Positions 53,271 to 61,895 of a DNA stretch of 64,000 nt are shown in pieces. Source of the stretch: Stenotrophomonas beteli (GTDB lineage: Bacteria > Pseudomonadota > Gammaproteobacteria > Xanthomonadales > Xanthomonadaceae); the NCBI RefSeq assembly GCF_001431665.1, contig NZ_LLXV01000033.1, forward strand, positions 1-64,000, written 5' to 3'. The translations under genes and the position numbers were made by a program. Below the pieces are notes generated by a model, which was not told where the DNA came from, did not search any database, and worked only from the letters and a program-made list of their open reading frames with translations. Every line of letters begins with the position of its first letter. Position 1 is the first letter of the stretch.

Positions 53271-53374
53271 CGCCTTCGTTCTGGACGGCGCACATGATAG
53301 CCAGCGGCGGTGAAGGCATTGCACGCGGCGCGCGTCTGCTAGGCTGCCGGACCCGCTATTGGAACACCCGCGCC

Positions 53375-53959
53375 ATGGATGAGCTGCACGCTCCCTTCGC
53401 CCGCTTCGGCCTGCTGCAGGCCCAGGATGAACGTGACTGGGACGGCCCGTTCCCGCTGCCATCGGTGCTGGCGCGCTTCTACGCGCAGGTCGGGCCACTG
53501 GGGCGCGAGATCAACGCCAGGGTTGGCCATGCCGGCATCACCATCCCCGGGCTCGAGGTGTGGGTGCCACCGCTGCGACGCCTGTGGAGCCATCAGGCCG
53601 GCTATCGATGGCATGGCGTCAGCGGCGAGGCGATCAAGGACTGGCCCGCCAACTGGCTGGTGGTGGCCGATCTCGGCGCCGATCCTTTCATCCTCGACGT
53701 GAACGATGGCCGCGTGCTGTTCGCACGCCATGGCGGCGGACGATGGGAGGAGGACACACTCGTCGACGACCTGCCGACCCTGATGGCCATTCTGGCCGCG
53801 GCCGGCACCGTGTATCTGCAAGCCGGAGATGATCTCTACAACGACGACGACGAAGGCGGAATCCGCGCCGAGCACCAGGAGGCAGCCGTACAGGCGGTGG
53901 CCCGGGTACTGGGCGACCGCCTGCAGGCCGAGTCATTCATCGAGACGCTGCTGGCCTGA
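53375..53959 (+). CDS. SUKH (SMI1/KNR4) domain protein
   Basis: 194 residues with the SUKH pattern: LPSVLARFYAQVGPLG, GLEVWVPPLRRLW, WPANWLVVADLGADPFILDVNDGRVLFARHG and a helical end. SUKH proteins often act as immunity proteins for polymorphic toxins, but solitary copies occur; no toxin gene is adjacent here. ATG 53375 divergent from phrB. Confidence 0.75.
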   Translation: MDELHAPFARFGLLQAQDERDWDGPFPLPSVLARFYAQVGPLGREINARVGHAGITIPGLEVWVPPLRRLWSHQAGYRWHGVSGEAIKDWPANWLVVADLGADPFILDVNDGRVLFARHGGGRWEEDTLVDDLPTLMAILAAAGTVYLQAGDDLYNDDDEGGIRAEHQEAAVQAVARVLGDRLQAESFIETLLA

Positions 53960-53982
53960 ATCCACGCAGGGCGTGGATCTAC
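53960..53982 (-). repeat. SMAG repeat overlapping the ppa stop codon
   Basis: Minus strand GTAGATCCACGCCCTGCGTG then GAT. The TAG of the GTAG head is the stop codon of the pyrophosphatase gene. Confidence 0.8.
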
Positions 53983-54593
53983 CGGTTGAAGCGCTGCATC
54001 GCCTCGCTGATCAGCGCGCGTGCCTCGGCCGCATTGCCCCAGCCGTTGAGCTGCACCGGGTTGCGTCCGGCCGGCAGGTCCTTGTAGACGCGGAAGAACG
54101 CCTCGATACGCTGCCGTTCGATCGCCGGCAGATCGGCCAGATCGTGGATGCCGGCGTAGCTCGGATCCACCTTGTCAGTCGGCACGCCGATGATCTTCTC
54201 GTCGTGCTCGCCGCCGTCGATCATCTTCAGATAGCCGATCGGCCGGAAGCGCACGATCACGCCCGGATGCAGGGGCTCGCGGGTCAGCACCAGCGCATCC
54301 AGCGGATCGTTGTCACCGGCCAGGGTACGCGGCATCGAACCGTAGTTGGCCGGATAGGCCACCGGCATCGACTGGAAACGGTCCACATGGACCAGGCCGT
54401 CTTCCTTGATCTCGTACTTGGTGAAGCTGCCGGCCGGAATCTCCACCGCCAGATTCACCTCCTGCGGCGCCTGCGCCGGCTGGGCGACCAGGAACGGATG
54501 CAGCACGGTACCGGCGGCGGTCACCGCACTGGCCAGCAACAGCATTGCGGTACCCACGGCGGCGAGCGGAAGGATGCGGCGGGGCGTCGTCAT
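53979..54593 (-). CDS. ppa: Exported inorganic pyrophosphatase
   Basis: 204-residue family I PPase with signature DNDPLDALVL and metal/PPi ligands (KYEIKEDG, YPANYGSMPRT). An N-terminal signal sequence (MTTPRRILPLAAVGTAMLLLASAVTAA) indicates export, unlike the usual cytosolic enzyme. GAGGAG lies six bases before ATG 54593. Last gene of the phytase operon, where it could hydrolyse pyrophosphate released or taken up in the periplasm. Confidence 0.88.
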   Translation of the reverse strand: MTTPRRILPLAAVGTAMLLLASAVTAAGTVLHPFLVAQPAQAPQEVNLAVEIPAGSFTKYEIKEDGLVHVDRFQSMPVAYPANYGSMPRTLAGDNDPLDALVLTREPLHPGVIVRFRPIGYLKMIDGGEHDEKIIGVPTDKVDPSYAGIHDLADLPAIERQRIEAFFRVYKDLPAGRNPVQLNGWGNAAEARALISEAMQRFNR

Positions 54594-54603
54594 CGGCATC
54601 TCC

Positions 54604-55971
54604 TCATTCCCAGCAGCGGTCGGCGCGACCCTTGGCGGTCTGCGCGCGTGGGCAGTCGCGTGGCGTGATGCGGCCTTCTGTCAGCTCCGTGCGCTGCTTG
54701 CCACCGTTGGCATCACGGCGCAGTTCGAAAGCATCGTAGAGACGGCCGGTCACGGTGCGTGCTTCATAGCGCAGGTGCTGCGGATCGATATGCAGCACCT
54801 GGAACAGCTGGGTGTCCTCGGCCACCGGATCCATCGTCCTGCGCGCTTCGTCGGAAAGGCGGTACTGCTTCGGCCCGGCGACGGTCACCACGTACTGCGG
54901 CGTCGCAGCCTGCCCTTCACCCCGGCGACCGTAGGTGTGGTCGTGGCCCTGCAGCACCAGATCCACCTTGTGGCGGCGCACCACCGGCAGCAGCACGTCG
55001 CGCAGTGCTGCGTTCTCACGCCCTTCGCGCGGCGAGTAGAACGGCTGGTGCAGCAGCACGATGGTCCACGGCTGCCGGTTGCCGGCCAGCACCTTGTCCA
55101 GCCACTGTGCCTGTGCCTTGGCGGTGCCCAGGTCCAGTGCGGACGTGCCATCGACCACGGCCACACGCACGCCCTGCGCATCGAACCAGTAACTGGTCTG
55201 CTGCGCTGCGGCGGCGCCATTGCCTGGCAACGCGAACGTCACCGGCCAATGCCGGCCCAGTACGCGGCGTTCCTGCGGAGTGTCCTCGAACTCCTCGAAA
55301 TACTCGTGGTTGCCGATGGCCGGCGCCACCAGCGTTTCCTGCGCCAGCCAGCTGGTAGCAGCAAACCACTCGCCCCACTCGCTGTCGTCCATGTTGTCGC
55401 CGCCGCTGACCAGATCGCCCGCGAACAGGCTCATGCGCGCCTGCGGTGCTGCCTTCTGCGCGGCACGCACGATCCGGCTGACATGGCTGACGTTCTTGTT
55501 CTGGGTGTCGCCGAAGTACAACAGGGTCAGCGGCTGGTCGGGCGCAGCCAGCGTGTGCAGCTGATTCCAGGCGCTCCAGCTGCCATTGCCCTGCACGCGG
55601 TAGACATACCGGGTATCCGGCTGCAGGCCGTAGATGTCGGCGCGGTGGTGGTGCGACAGGCCATTCTCGGTCTGCAGCGTGCGGGTTGTGGCGCGCACCT
55701 GGCGGATGCCCTCGATGGCCGGTGAATCACCGGCCAGGGCAATTTCCAGCCAAGGCGCCTGCACACTGCCATCGGTGCGCCACGCCACCGCGAAACCGTG
55801 GCTGGGATCGGCTGCGGGCGAGGCGACGATACGGTCCGGCACCGCTGTTGCCGCGTAGTGGCGACTGCCCGCCGGCACCTGGGTATTCGGTTCGGCCGCC
55901 GCGAACGACAGCCACGGCAAGGCCAGCAGCAGGCCCAACGCCAGCGTGCGCGTCACGCAACGCCGGCTCAT
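54604..55971 (-). CDS. Secreted metallophosphoesterase (purple acid phosphatase-like)
   Basis: 455 residues with a signal peptide, an N-terminal fibronectin-like PAP domain (about 45-145) and a calcineurin-type phosphoesterase domain: YFGDTQNKN, FAGDLVSGGDN, IGNHEYFEEF, LLHQPFYSPREG and LQGHDHTYGR. ATG 55971 overlaps the stop of the phytase-like gene (ATGA). Probably removes phosphate from lower inositol phosphates or other esters in the periplasm. Confidence 0.88.
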   Translation of the reverse strand: MSRRCVTRTLALGLLLALPWLSFAAAEPNTQVPAGSRHYAATAVPDRIVASPAADPSHGFAVAWRTDGSVQAPWLEIALAGDSPAIEGIRQVRATTRTLQTENGLSHHHRADIYGLQPDTRYVYRVQGNGSWSAWNQLHTLAAPDQPLTLLYFGDTQNKNVSHVSRIVRAAQKAAPQARMSLFAGDLVSGGDNMDDSEWGEWFAATSWLAQETLVAPAIGNHEYFEEFEDTPQERRVLGRHWPVTFALPGNGAAAAQQTSYWFDAQGVRVAVVDGTSALDLGTAKAQAQWLDKVLAGNRQPWTIVLLHQPFYSPREGRENAALRDVLLPVVRRHKVDLVLQGHDHTYGRRGEGQAATPQYVVTVAGPKQYRLSDEARRTMDPVAEDTQLFQVLHIDPQHLRYEARTVTGRLYDAFELRRDANGGKQRTELTEGRITPRDCPRAQTAKGRADRCWE

Positions 55972-57086
55972 GCGCCGCACTCCAGCGGCAACGCCAGCTG
56001 CTTGGCGATGCTCTCCCAGTCGAAGGCCACCACGCCCTGGTCGTCATGCACCGCGTACAGCGCACCGTGCGGGAAGCGCGCGCTCGGCTGCTGCATCATC
56101 CAGATACCATCGGTGTTGGCCACGGTATTGCCCTGGAAGGCGCCCACTGGCTTCAACGTGTGGCGATCGAACAGGTGGAACACGCTGCGCTGCTTGCCCT
56201 GTTCGGTGGTGATCCACCAGCCATCCTTGCCGCAGGTACGCAGGGTCACGCCCTCGGCCTGCGCCTTGAACACATCGCGGCCGAACGTGGTGCCGGTGAA
56301 GCGGCCTGCCAGGGTATAGACCTTGAACTCGCTGGCGTAGCTCTCGTCTTCCTCGGCAATCAGCAGGCGATCATTCTCCGGATCGCCCCAGATCGACTCG
56401 ACAACGCGCAGTGCACCGGCCGCGGTGGTGTCACCGATGCTGGCCACCAGCTTCGCCTCGACCTTTGCACCGTTGCGGGTCACGTGGTACTGGCGCACGC
56501 GCTTGTCCAGCTCGGCCAGCGGCGGCAGGATGTCACGCCCCTGCGCATCCTCGCCGTTGTCCCAGGAGTCTGTGACGTAGACGCTGTAGCCATCGGCACG
56601 GCGGTCGACCCACAGCCCGTACGGCTTGCGCAGGTCGTCCGCAGCGAAGGTCGCCAGTGGCGCGAAGTCCGGCAGGCTCAGCACCTGCACGCGGTGATTG
56701 TCGCGCTCCACGATCCAGAGCAGGTCGTCGGTCACCGCGATGCCGTTTGGGCGGTCGAACTGCCCCGGTGCGGTGCCGCTGCTGCCTACATCACGCAGGT
56801 GCTGGCCGGTGCTGCCGTCGTAGACCACCAGCTTGTCGGTCGCCTTGGCGGTGGCGATCAGCCACAGCGCGCCGTCCGGCGCGCGCCAGGCCGCCGGCGA
56901 GTCGATGTTGTCGGCCGGCGTCATCGGCGAAAGGAACGCCTCGGCGATGGTGGTCACCGTGCGCTCGCCGCTGGCCTTCGCTGGCGTCGCGGCCAGGGCA
57001 GGATCGTCGCCGGCGGACGGTGCGCAGCCGGCGGCTAGTGCAACGGCCAGCGCGGCGGCCAGGGCAGTGATGCCACGCGCCATCAC
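55968..57086 (-). CDS. Beta-propeller phytase-like lipoprotein
   Basis: 372 residues with lipobox AAGC (about Cys21). The propeller repeats include SPAAWRAPDGALWLIATAKATDKLVVYD, RPNGIAVTDDLLWIVERDNHRVQVL, KPYGLWVDRR and AEGVTLRTCGKDGWWITTEQG, the pattern of BPP (3-)phytases with acidic Ca-binding positions (DNGEDAQGRD, EEDESYASEF). It hydrolyses phytate if so. It overlaps the TonB receptor end and the phosphoesterase start, so it is the centre of a four-gene operon. Confidence 0.85.
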   Translation of the reverse strand: MMARGITALAAALAVALAAGCAPSAGDDPALAATPAKASGERTVTTIAEAFLSPMTPADNIDSPAAWRAPDGALWLIATAKATDKLVVYDGSTGQHLRDVGSSGTAPGQFDRPNGIAVTDDLLWIVERDNHRVQVLSLPDFAPLATFAADDLRKPYGLWVDRRADGYSVYVTDSWDNGEDAQGRDILPPLAELDKRVRQYHVTRNGAKVEAKLVASIGDTTAAGALRVVESIWGDPENDRLLIAEEDESYASEFKVYTLAGRFTGTTFGRDVFKAQAEGVTLRTCGKDGWWITTEQGKQRSVFHLFDRHTLKPVGAFQGNTVANTDGIWMMQQPSARFPHGALYAVHDDQGVVAFDWESIAKQLALPLECGA

Positions 57087-59644
57087 AGTGCCACCTTCAG
57101 GCCGAGCGCATAGGTGCGGCCATATTCTTCCATCTGCAGGGTGCGCGAACGCGTGCCCTGGTACAGCTCCAGCGGCTTGTCCAGCAGGTTCTGCGCCTCG
57201 AAGTACATGCTCACCCGCGGGGTGAACTTGTAATCCAGCGAGAAATCGAGCTGGGTGTTGGGTGCAACATAGATGTCGAACGCGCGGCCCTTGCCGATGC
57301 TGTCCAGGTACTCGCTGCGGTATACCGCCGCCAGGCGCGTGCTCACACCGTACTTTTCATAGCCGATGTGTGCACTGTAGACATGCTTGGAGGCGCGCGG
57401 CAGTGTGAAATCCTCGCCTGCACGGTCCTTGATGCCGGCATCGAATTTGGTGTCCAGCCAGGTGCCACTGGCACCGACCAGCAGTCCATCCAGCCCGGAA
57501 GGCAGGAAGGCCAGCTGCTGCTGCCAGTTGAACTCGGCACCACGCACGGTGGCCTTGCGACCGTTGATCGGCTGGGTCACGTCGAAGCCGCCGTAAGCCG
57601 GGTCGTTGGTGCGCACGGTTTCCACGATGTAGCCGTCGATGGACTTGTGGAACAGGCCCAGCGAGACGATGCCGGTGCTTCCGATGTACTTCTCCACCGA
57701 CAGGTCGATGTTCTTCGACTCGTACGGGTCCAGTTCCGGATTGCCCAGGCGCACTTCCTCGTCACCGCGGCTGCAGCCCACGCGCGGCGAGACGTCGCCG
57801 AATGACGGGCGCGATACGGTCTTGTTGGCCGAGGCGCGCAGCACCCAGTCGTCGGCGGCGTCATAACGCAGGTGCAGGCCCGGCAGCACGTTGGTATAGC
57901 TGCTGTTGGCCACGCGCGGGGTCACGCTGAAGCTGCGGCCGTTGGCTGCCACGTCCACCTGGTTGCCAACCGCCTTGAACTGGGTGTTTTCCACGCGCAC
58001 GCCACCAATGATACGCAGCGCACCCACGTCCCAGGTACCCATCGCGTAGCTTGCAAAGATGTCTTCGCTGGCAACGTAGTCCTCTTCCAGCGATGTCATC
58101 GCGTTGCCGCCAACGTCCTGCGGGCGGGCGCTGTACTGGCCACCGTTGGCGGCCCAGAAGGCGCGCATCGCGGCCGAATCCATGCCGTCACCCAGGTTGC
58201 CGTGGCGGTGTTCGGGCGAGGAGGTGCTCCAGCTCGACAGCGCCACCTTCGGGCCGACGCGCAGTTCGCGCTCGTCCACATTCACGTCGCGGTCGCGCCA
58301 GCGTCCCAGCAGGCCGAACTTGATGCTGCTGCTGTCACCGTCGAAGCGTACGTTGACCTGCGCGCTGTGCTCCTTGTCGTTCACCTGCTTGGGCGAGAGC
58401 ACGAAGCGGTCGAACGCATAGTTGCTGTTGTCCAGCCACTGCGGGTTGTCGAAGCTGTAGCTGGGCAGGCGGCTGCGCTGGTCAAGCGTGCCGTTGAAGG
58501 CCTTGCCGTTGAGCTTGAAGCGCGCCTCCATCTCGTCGTTCACCCGCTCCTCGGTGCGGGTGTAGCCGATCCGGTAATCGACCACCGCGTTGGTCAGCTT
58601 GTTCTCGCCACCGAGACTGGCCGCGAAGGTGTTTTCCTTCTTGGTGCGGTAGCGCATGCGCTTGTCGATCGAATCCTTCGGCATGCCATCCAGGCGGTAC
58701 TGGTCGGTACCGGTCTGCACCATCTTCGCGTCGTCGAAGTTGAAGATCACGCGCTGGCGGGTCTCCGCATCGTCGAACTGGCTGTAGAGCGTGCGCAGGT
58801 AGTACTTGCTGTCGTCGTTCGGCCGCCAGTCGAGGTTGAGGTTGGCGCCGATGCGCTTGCGCTCGATCTCGTACTTGCGGTGCTGCAGATTGATCGCGGT
58901 GACATCACCGGGTGCGGCGTCATCCTCGCCGTCGTACTCCACTTCGGTGTTGTCGGACTCGAACGTGCGCTTCTGGTAGTTCACGCCCAGCGCCACGCCG
59001 AAGGTGTCGTTGAACACTTCGCTGTAGTTGAAGGCGGCCTTGGGGCTGGTCTCGCCGGACAGCTGCTGGTGGCTGCCTTCGATCTTGCCGCGCAGGCTGC
59101 GGCCGTCGCGGTCGAAGGCCGAGGCCGACTCCACCAGCACGGCACCACCGATAGCATCGCCGGGCATGTCCGGGGTCGGCGACTTGACCACGCGCAGGCG
59201 CTCGGTGGAATCGGACGGGATCACATCCAACGGAGCGGCGCGACTGGAATCCTCGGGCGTGCCCACGGCAATGCCATCCACGCTGACGCTGTTGAGATTG
59301 GCATCCAGGCCACGGATCACCACGAAGCGGCCCTCGCCCTGGTCGCGGGTCACGCTGATGCCCGGCAGGCGCTGCAGCGATTCGGCCACGTTCTTGTCGG
59401 GGTACTGTCCCAGTGCATCGGAGGATACGGCGTCCTCGATGGCGTCGCCGCTGCGCTTGAGGTCGACCGCGCGGATCTGCGATTCGAGCTGGGCGCGTAC
59501 TTCGATGCGGTCCAGGTCGACCGCGTCAGCGGCCACCGCGCCGGTGGCGGCGACCGCCTGCTGCCCGGCGGCCTGCAGCGGTGCCGCGGCGCCGATTGCC
59601 AGGGTCAGGGTGATGGCAACGGCCAACGGAGTCTTGATATGCAC
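57083..59644 (-). CDS. TonB-dependent outer-membrane receptor of the phytase operon
   Basis: 853 residues: signal peptide, TonB-box-like region (LDRIEVRAQ), plug domain (about 60-180, SLQRLPGISVTRDQGEGRFVVIRG) and a 22-strand barrel, ending RTYALGLKVAL. Start is GTG 59644. Same-strand overlaps with the phytase-like gene imply cotranslation, so the ligand is probably phytate or another organophosphate. The exact substrate is not proven by sequence. Confidence 0.9.
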   Translation of the reverse strand: MHIKTPLAVAITLTLAIGAAAPLQAAGQQAVAATGAVAADAVDLDRIEVRAQLESQIRAVDLKRSGDAIEDAVSSDALGQYPDKNVAESLQRLPGISVTRDQGEGRFVVIRGLDANLNSVSVDGIAVGTPEDSSRAAPLDVIPSDSTERLRVVKSPTPDMPGDAIGGAVLVESASAFDRDGRSLRGKIEGSHQQLSGETSPKAAFNYSEVFNDTFGVALGVNYQKRTFESDNTEVEYDGEDDAAPGDVTAINLQHRKYEIERKRIGANLNLDWRPNDDSKYYLRTLYSQFDDAETRQRVIFNFDDAKMVQTGTDQYRLDGMPKDSIDKRMRYRTKKENTFAASLGGENKLTNAVVDYRIGYTRTEERVNDEMEARFKLNGKAFNGTLDQRSRLPSYSFDNPQWLDNSNYAFDRFVLSPKQVNDKEHSAQVNVRFDGDSSSIKFGLLGRWRDRDVNVDERELRVGPKVALSSWSTSSPEHRHGNLGDGMDSAAMRAFWAANGGQYSARPQDVGGNAMTSLEEDYVASEDIFASYAMGTWDVGALRIIGGVRVENTQFKAVGNQVDVAANGRSFSVTPRVANSSYTNVLPGLHLRYDAADDWVLRASANKTVSRPSFGDVSPRVGCSRGDEEVRLGNPELDPYESKNIDLSVEKYIGSTGIVSLGLFHKSIDGYIVETVRTNDPAYGGFDVTQPINGRKATVRGAEFNWQQQLAFLPSGLDGLLVGASGTWLDTKFDAGIKDRAGEDFTLPRASKHVYSAHIGYEKYGVSTRLAAVYRSEYLDSIGKGRAFDIYVAPNTQLDFSLDYKFTPRVSMYFEAQNLLDKPLELYQGTRSRTLQMEEYGRTYALGLKVAL

Positions 59645-59814
59645 TGGGAATCCCCATTCCTGTTAAGAATGGGTCTGCACGGTATGTCCGCAAGGTTGCA
59701 TGGCCGTGACACGTGCCTGCACATTTCATGTACGACGGCAGCGGGCCCGGTTTGGGGTTGGGCACCCCAATCCGGCAAAATGGCGTCCTCTCTCCTGATT
59801 CCCCTTCCCCGACC

Positions 59815-60447
59815 ATGAAGATCGTCGAAGTGCGCCACCCGCTGGTGCAGCACAAGATCGGCCTGATGCGCAACGCTGCGCTCAGCACCAAGGATTTCCG
59901 CGAACTGGCCAACGAGCTGGGCACCCTGCTGGCCTACGAGGCCACCGCCGACCTGGACACCGAGCCGCACACCCTGCCCGGCTGGGCCGGTCCGGTCACG
60001 GTGCAGCGCATCGCGGGCGCCAAGATCACCGTGGTGCCGATCCTGCGCGCGGGCCTGGGCATGCTCAGTGGCGTGCTCTCGCTGATCCCGGCCGCCCGTG
60101 TCAGCGTGGTGGGCCTGCAGCGCGATGAGGAAACCCTGCAGCCGGTGCCCTACTTCGAGCGCCTGACCGGCCGCCTGGAAGAGCGCGACGCGCTGATCCT
60201 GGACCCGATGCTGGCCACCGGCGGCACCCTGATCGCCACCATCGACATGCTCAAGCGTGCCGGCGCCCGCCGCATCAAGGGCATCTTCCTGGTGGCCGCG
60301 CCGGAAGGCATCGAGGCGGTCAAGGCCGTGCACCCGGACGTGGAGATCTACACCGCGGCCATCGATGCCCAGCTCAACGACAAGGGCTACATCCTGCCGG
60401 GCCTGGGCGATGCCGGCGACCGCATCTTCGGTACCCGCGTCGGCTGA
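59815..60447 (+). CDS. upp: Uracil phosphoribosyltransferase
   Basis: 210-residue salvage enzyme converting uracil and PRPP to UMP. The N-terminus [18 protein letters not shown] and PRPP loop [11 protein letters not shown] are diagnostic, as is the C-terminal [15 protein letters not shown] 59815 is the family start. Divergent from the TonB receptor gene. Confidence 0.97.
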   Translation: MKIVEVRHPLVQHKIGLMRNAALSTKDFRELANELGTLLAYEATADLDTEPHTLPGWAGPVTVQRIAGAKITVVPILRAGLGMLSGVLSLIPAARVSVVGLQRDEETLQPVPYFERLTGRLEERDALILDPMLATGGTLIATIDMLKRAGARRIKGIFLVAAPEGIEAVKAVHPDVEIYTAAIDAQLNDKGYILPGLGDAGDRIFGTRVG

Positions 60448-60458
60448 TCCGGCGAACA

Positions 60459-60541
60459 GGGGTCAGAGCCCTTTCTGCGAAAGGGATCTGACCCCAACAT
60501 CGCGGGGGTCGGATCCCTTTCGCAGAAAGGGCTCTGACCCC
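60459..60541. repeat. Inverted pair of GGGGTCAG palindromes
   Basis: Two 37-base imperfect palindromes (60459-60495 and 60505-60541), inverse to each other with one mismatch, 9 bases apart. Each has GGGGTC ends and a CCCTTT...AAAGGG inner stem. Same family as 15719-15759. Confidence 0.75.
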
Positions 60542-60559
60542 ACCACCCCGCATTCCGGC

Positions 60560-61039
60560 CTACAGGCCGGCCGCGAACGCTTCCAGCTGGCCGATGGCGG
60601 TGTTCCAGCCATCGAAGAAGCCCAGCTGCTCATGCTGTTCACGCAGGGCCCTGTCCGGGTGCATCACCCGTGCGGTGTAACGGCAGCCCTGGCCCTCGTC
60701 CTCCAGCGTGATGATGGCGGTGAAGCCCAGCCACGGTGCCTGCGGCCGCCAGCCCGCGCCCAGCATCGAGGTGAACACCAGGCGCTGCTGCGGCACGATC
60801 TCCAGGAAGCTGCCCGGGTTGTCACTGCTGCCGCCGTCAGGGCCCTGCATGAAGGTGTGGAAGGCCCCGCCCGGGCGCAGGTCGAACGCTCGCACCTCGG
60901 TGGTCCACGGCTTCGGGCACCACCACTGGCGCAGCAGTTCCGGATCGGTCCAGGCCCGCCACAGGGCGGCACGCGGTGCATTCAGCACGCGGCTGATGAC
61001 CAAGTCGGTGTCAGGGTTGTTGCCTGCGTCTACGGCCAT
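60560..61039 (-). CDS. AHSA1/SRPBCC-family protein
   Basis: 159-residue START-like protein (DLVISRVLNAPRAALWRAWTDPELLRQWW at the N-terminus, GWNTAIGQLEAF at the end), typical of the ArsR-linked AHSA1 group. It overlaps the ArsR gene by 29 bases. Ligand unknown. Confidence 0.88.
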   Translation of the reverse strand: MAVDAGNNPDTDLVISRVLNAPRAALWRAWTDPELLRQWWCPKPWTTEVRAFDLRPGGAFHTFMQGPDGGSSDNPGSFLEIVPQQRLVFTSMLGAGWRPQAPWLGFTAIITLEDEGQGCRYTARVMHPDRALREQHEQLGFFDGWNTAIGQLEAFAAGL

Positions 61040-61379
61040 GGGCCTGCTCCTGTTGGTGAAGGGTTTCGACGAAATTGACCATGCGGTCGGCACGCGCTTC
61101 CCATGCGGCACGCTGCCCGGCCAGCCATTGCTCGGCCTGGGCCAACCGTTCCGGCACCAGTTCGCAGGTGCGCGTGCGCCCCTGCTTGTGGCTGCGCACC
61201 ACGCCACTGCGCTCCAGCACGGCCAGATGTTTCATCAGCGAGGGCAAGGCCATGTCGAACGGCTCGGCCAAGCTGGACACCGTGCGCGGCCCCTGCCCCA
61301 GCGTGGCGACGATCGCGCATCGGGTGGGGTCGGCCAGTGCCTGGAACACGTCTTGGATGGCGGGATCATACTTACCCAT
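61011..61379 (-). CDS. ArsR-family transcriptional regulator
   Basis: 122 residues: MGKYDPAIQDVFQALADPTRCAIVATLGQGPRTVSSLA and a winged helix with LMKHLAVLERSGVVRSHKQGR. The ArsR-AHSA1 pair is a common two-gene unit. No metal-binding Cys motif is visible, so it is probably not a metal sensor. ATG 61379 is chosen over a longer frame. Confidence 0.9.
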   Translation of the reverse strand: MGKYDPAIQDVFQALADPTRCAIVATLGQGPRTVSSLAEPFDMALPSLMKHLAVLERSGVVRSHKQGRTRTCELVPERLAQAEQWLAGQRAAWEARADRMVNFVETLHQQEQAHGRRRRQQP

Positions 61380-61390
61380 ATGGCTAAGTA
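61369..61390. promoter_or_regulatory. Candidate ArsR operator over its own start
   Basis: TACTTA and TAAGTA, perfect 6-bp inverted repeat with a 10-base spacer that includes the start codon and CATATG. Fits autoregulation by a small winged-helix dimer. Confidence 0.45.
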
Positions 61391-61505
61391 ATACGCCGAT
61401 CTGAATGCCGCTGCAAGCAGGCGCGGCCGGGGCATGATTCTTCACGTGGTCTTGCTACCCGCAGGCCAATGCTCCGCGCACCCGCCACCGCTTGGAGTGC
61501 TGTCG

Positions 61506-61799
61506 ATGAAAGCTTCTTTCCTGCTGGCCGCTGTCCTGTTGGTCAGCCTGCCCCTGGCGGCCAACGCCACCACGCCGCAGCAGCAGCGCATGGCCGAGTG
61601 CTCGGCCAAGAACAAGGGCTTGAAAGGTGACGCCTACAAGACGGCGCAGAGCTCCTGCCTCAGCGGCCACGCCGCCGATACCAAGGCCGCGACAACTCCG
61701 CAGGAACGCATGCGCAAGTGCAATGCCGACGCGGGTGCCAAGAAGCTGGCCGGTGATGCGCGCAAGACCTTCATGAGCAGCTGCCTGAAAGCGTCCTAA
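61506..61799 (+). CDS. psiF: PsiF-repeat periplasmic protein
   Basis: 97 residues: signal peptide (MKASFLLAAVLLVSLPLAANA) and two PsiF repeats (QQQRMAECSAKNKGLKGDA and QERMRKCNADAGAKKLAGDA), each with a paired Cys. PsiF is phosphate-starvation-inducible in E. coli; role unknown. ATG 61506 starts the signal peptide. Confidence 0.85.
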   Translation: MKASFLLAAVLLVSLPLAANATTPQQQRMAECSAKNKGLKGDAYKTAQSSCLSGHAADTKAATTPQERMRKCNADAGAKKLAGDARKTFMSSCLKAS

Positions 61800-61813
61800 T
61801 GGCAGCGACGTGA

Positions 61814-61833
61814 AGCCGAGCCCAAGCTCGGCT
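61814..61833 (+). repeat. SMAG-related hairpin
   Basis: AGCCGAGCCCAAGCTCGGCT; the GTAG head is degraded. Faces the copy at 61870-61893. Confidence 0.6.
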
Positions 61834-61869
61834 CAGGCATCGGTAACGTGCATGACCGTTCAGAGGAGC

Positions 61870-61893
61870 AGCCGAGCGCAGGCTCGGCTCTAC
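61870..61893 (-). repeat. SMAG repeat
   Basis: Minus strand GTAGAGCCGAGCCTGCGCTC then GGCT, just downstream of the hydrolase stop at 61896. Confidence 0.75.
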
Positions 61894-61895
61894 CC

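Noticed and set aside
59645-59814. Pho box before the TonB receptor of the phytase operon
   Set aside because: Only a single TGTCAC half site is visible; no second repeat at the required spacing.
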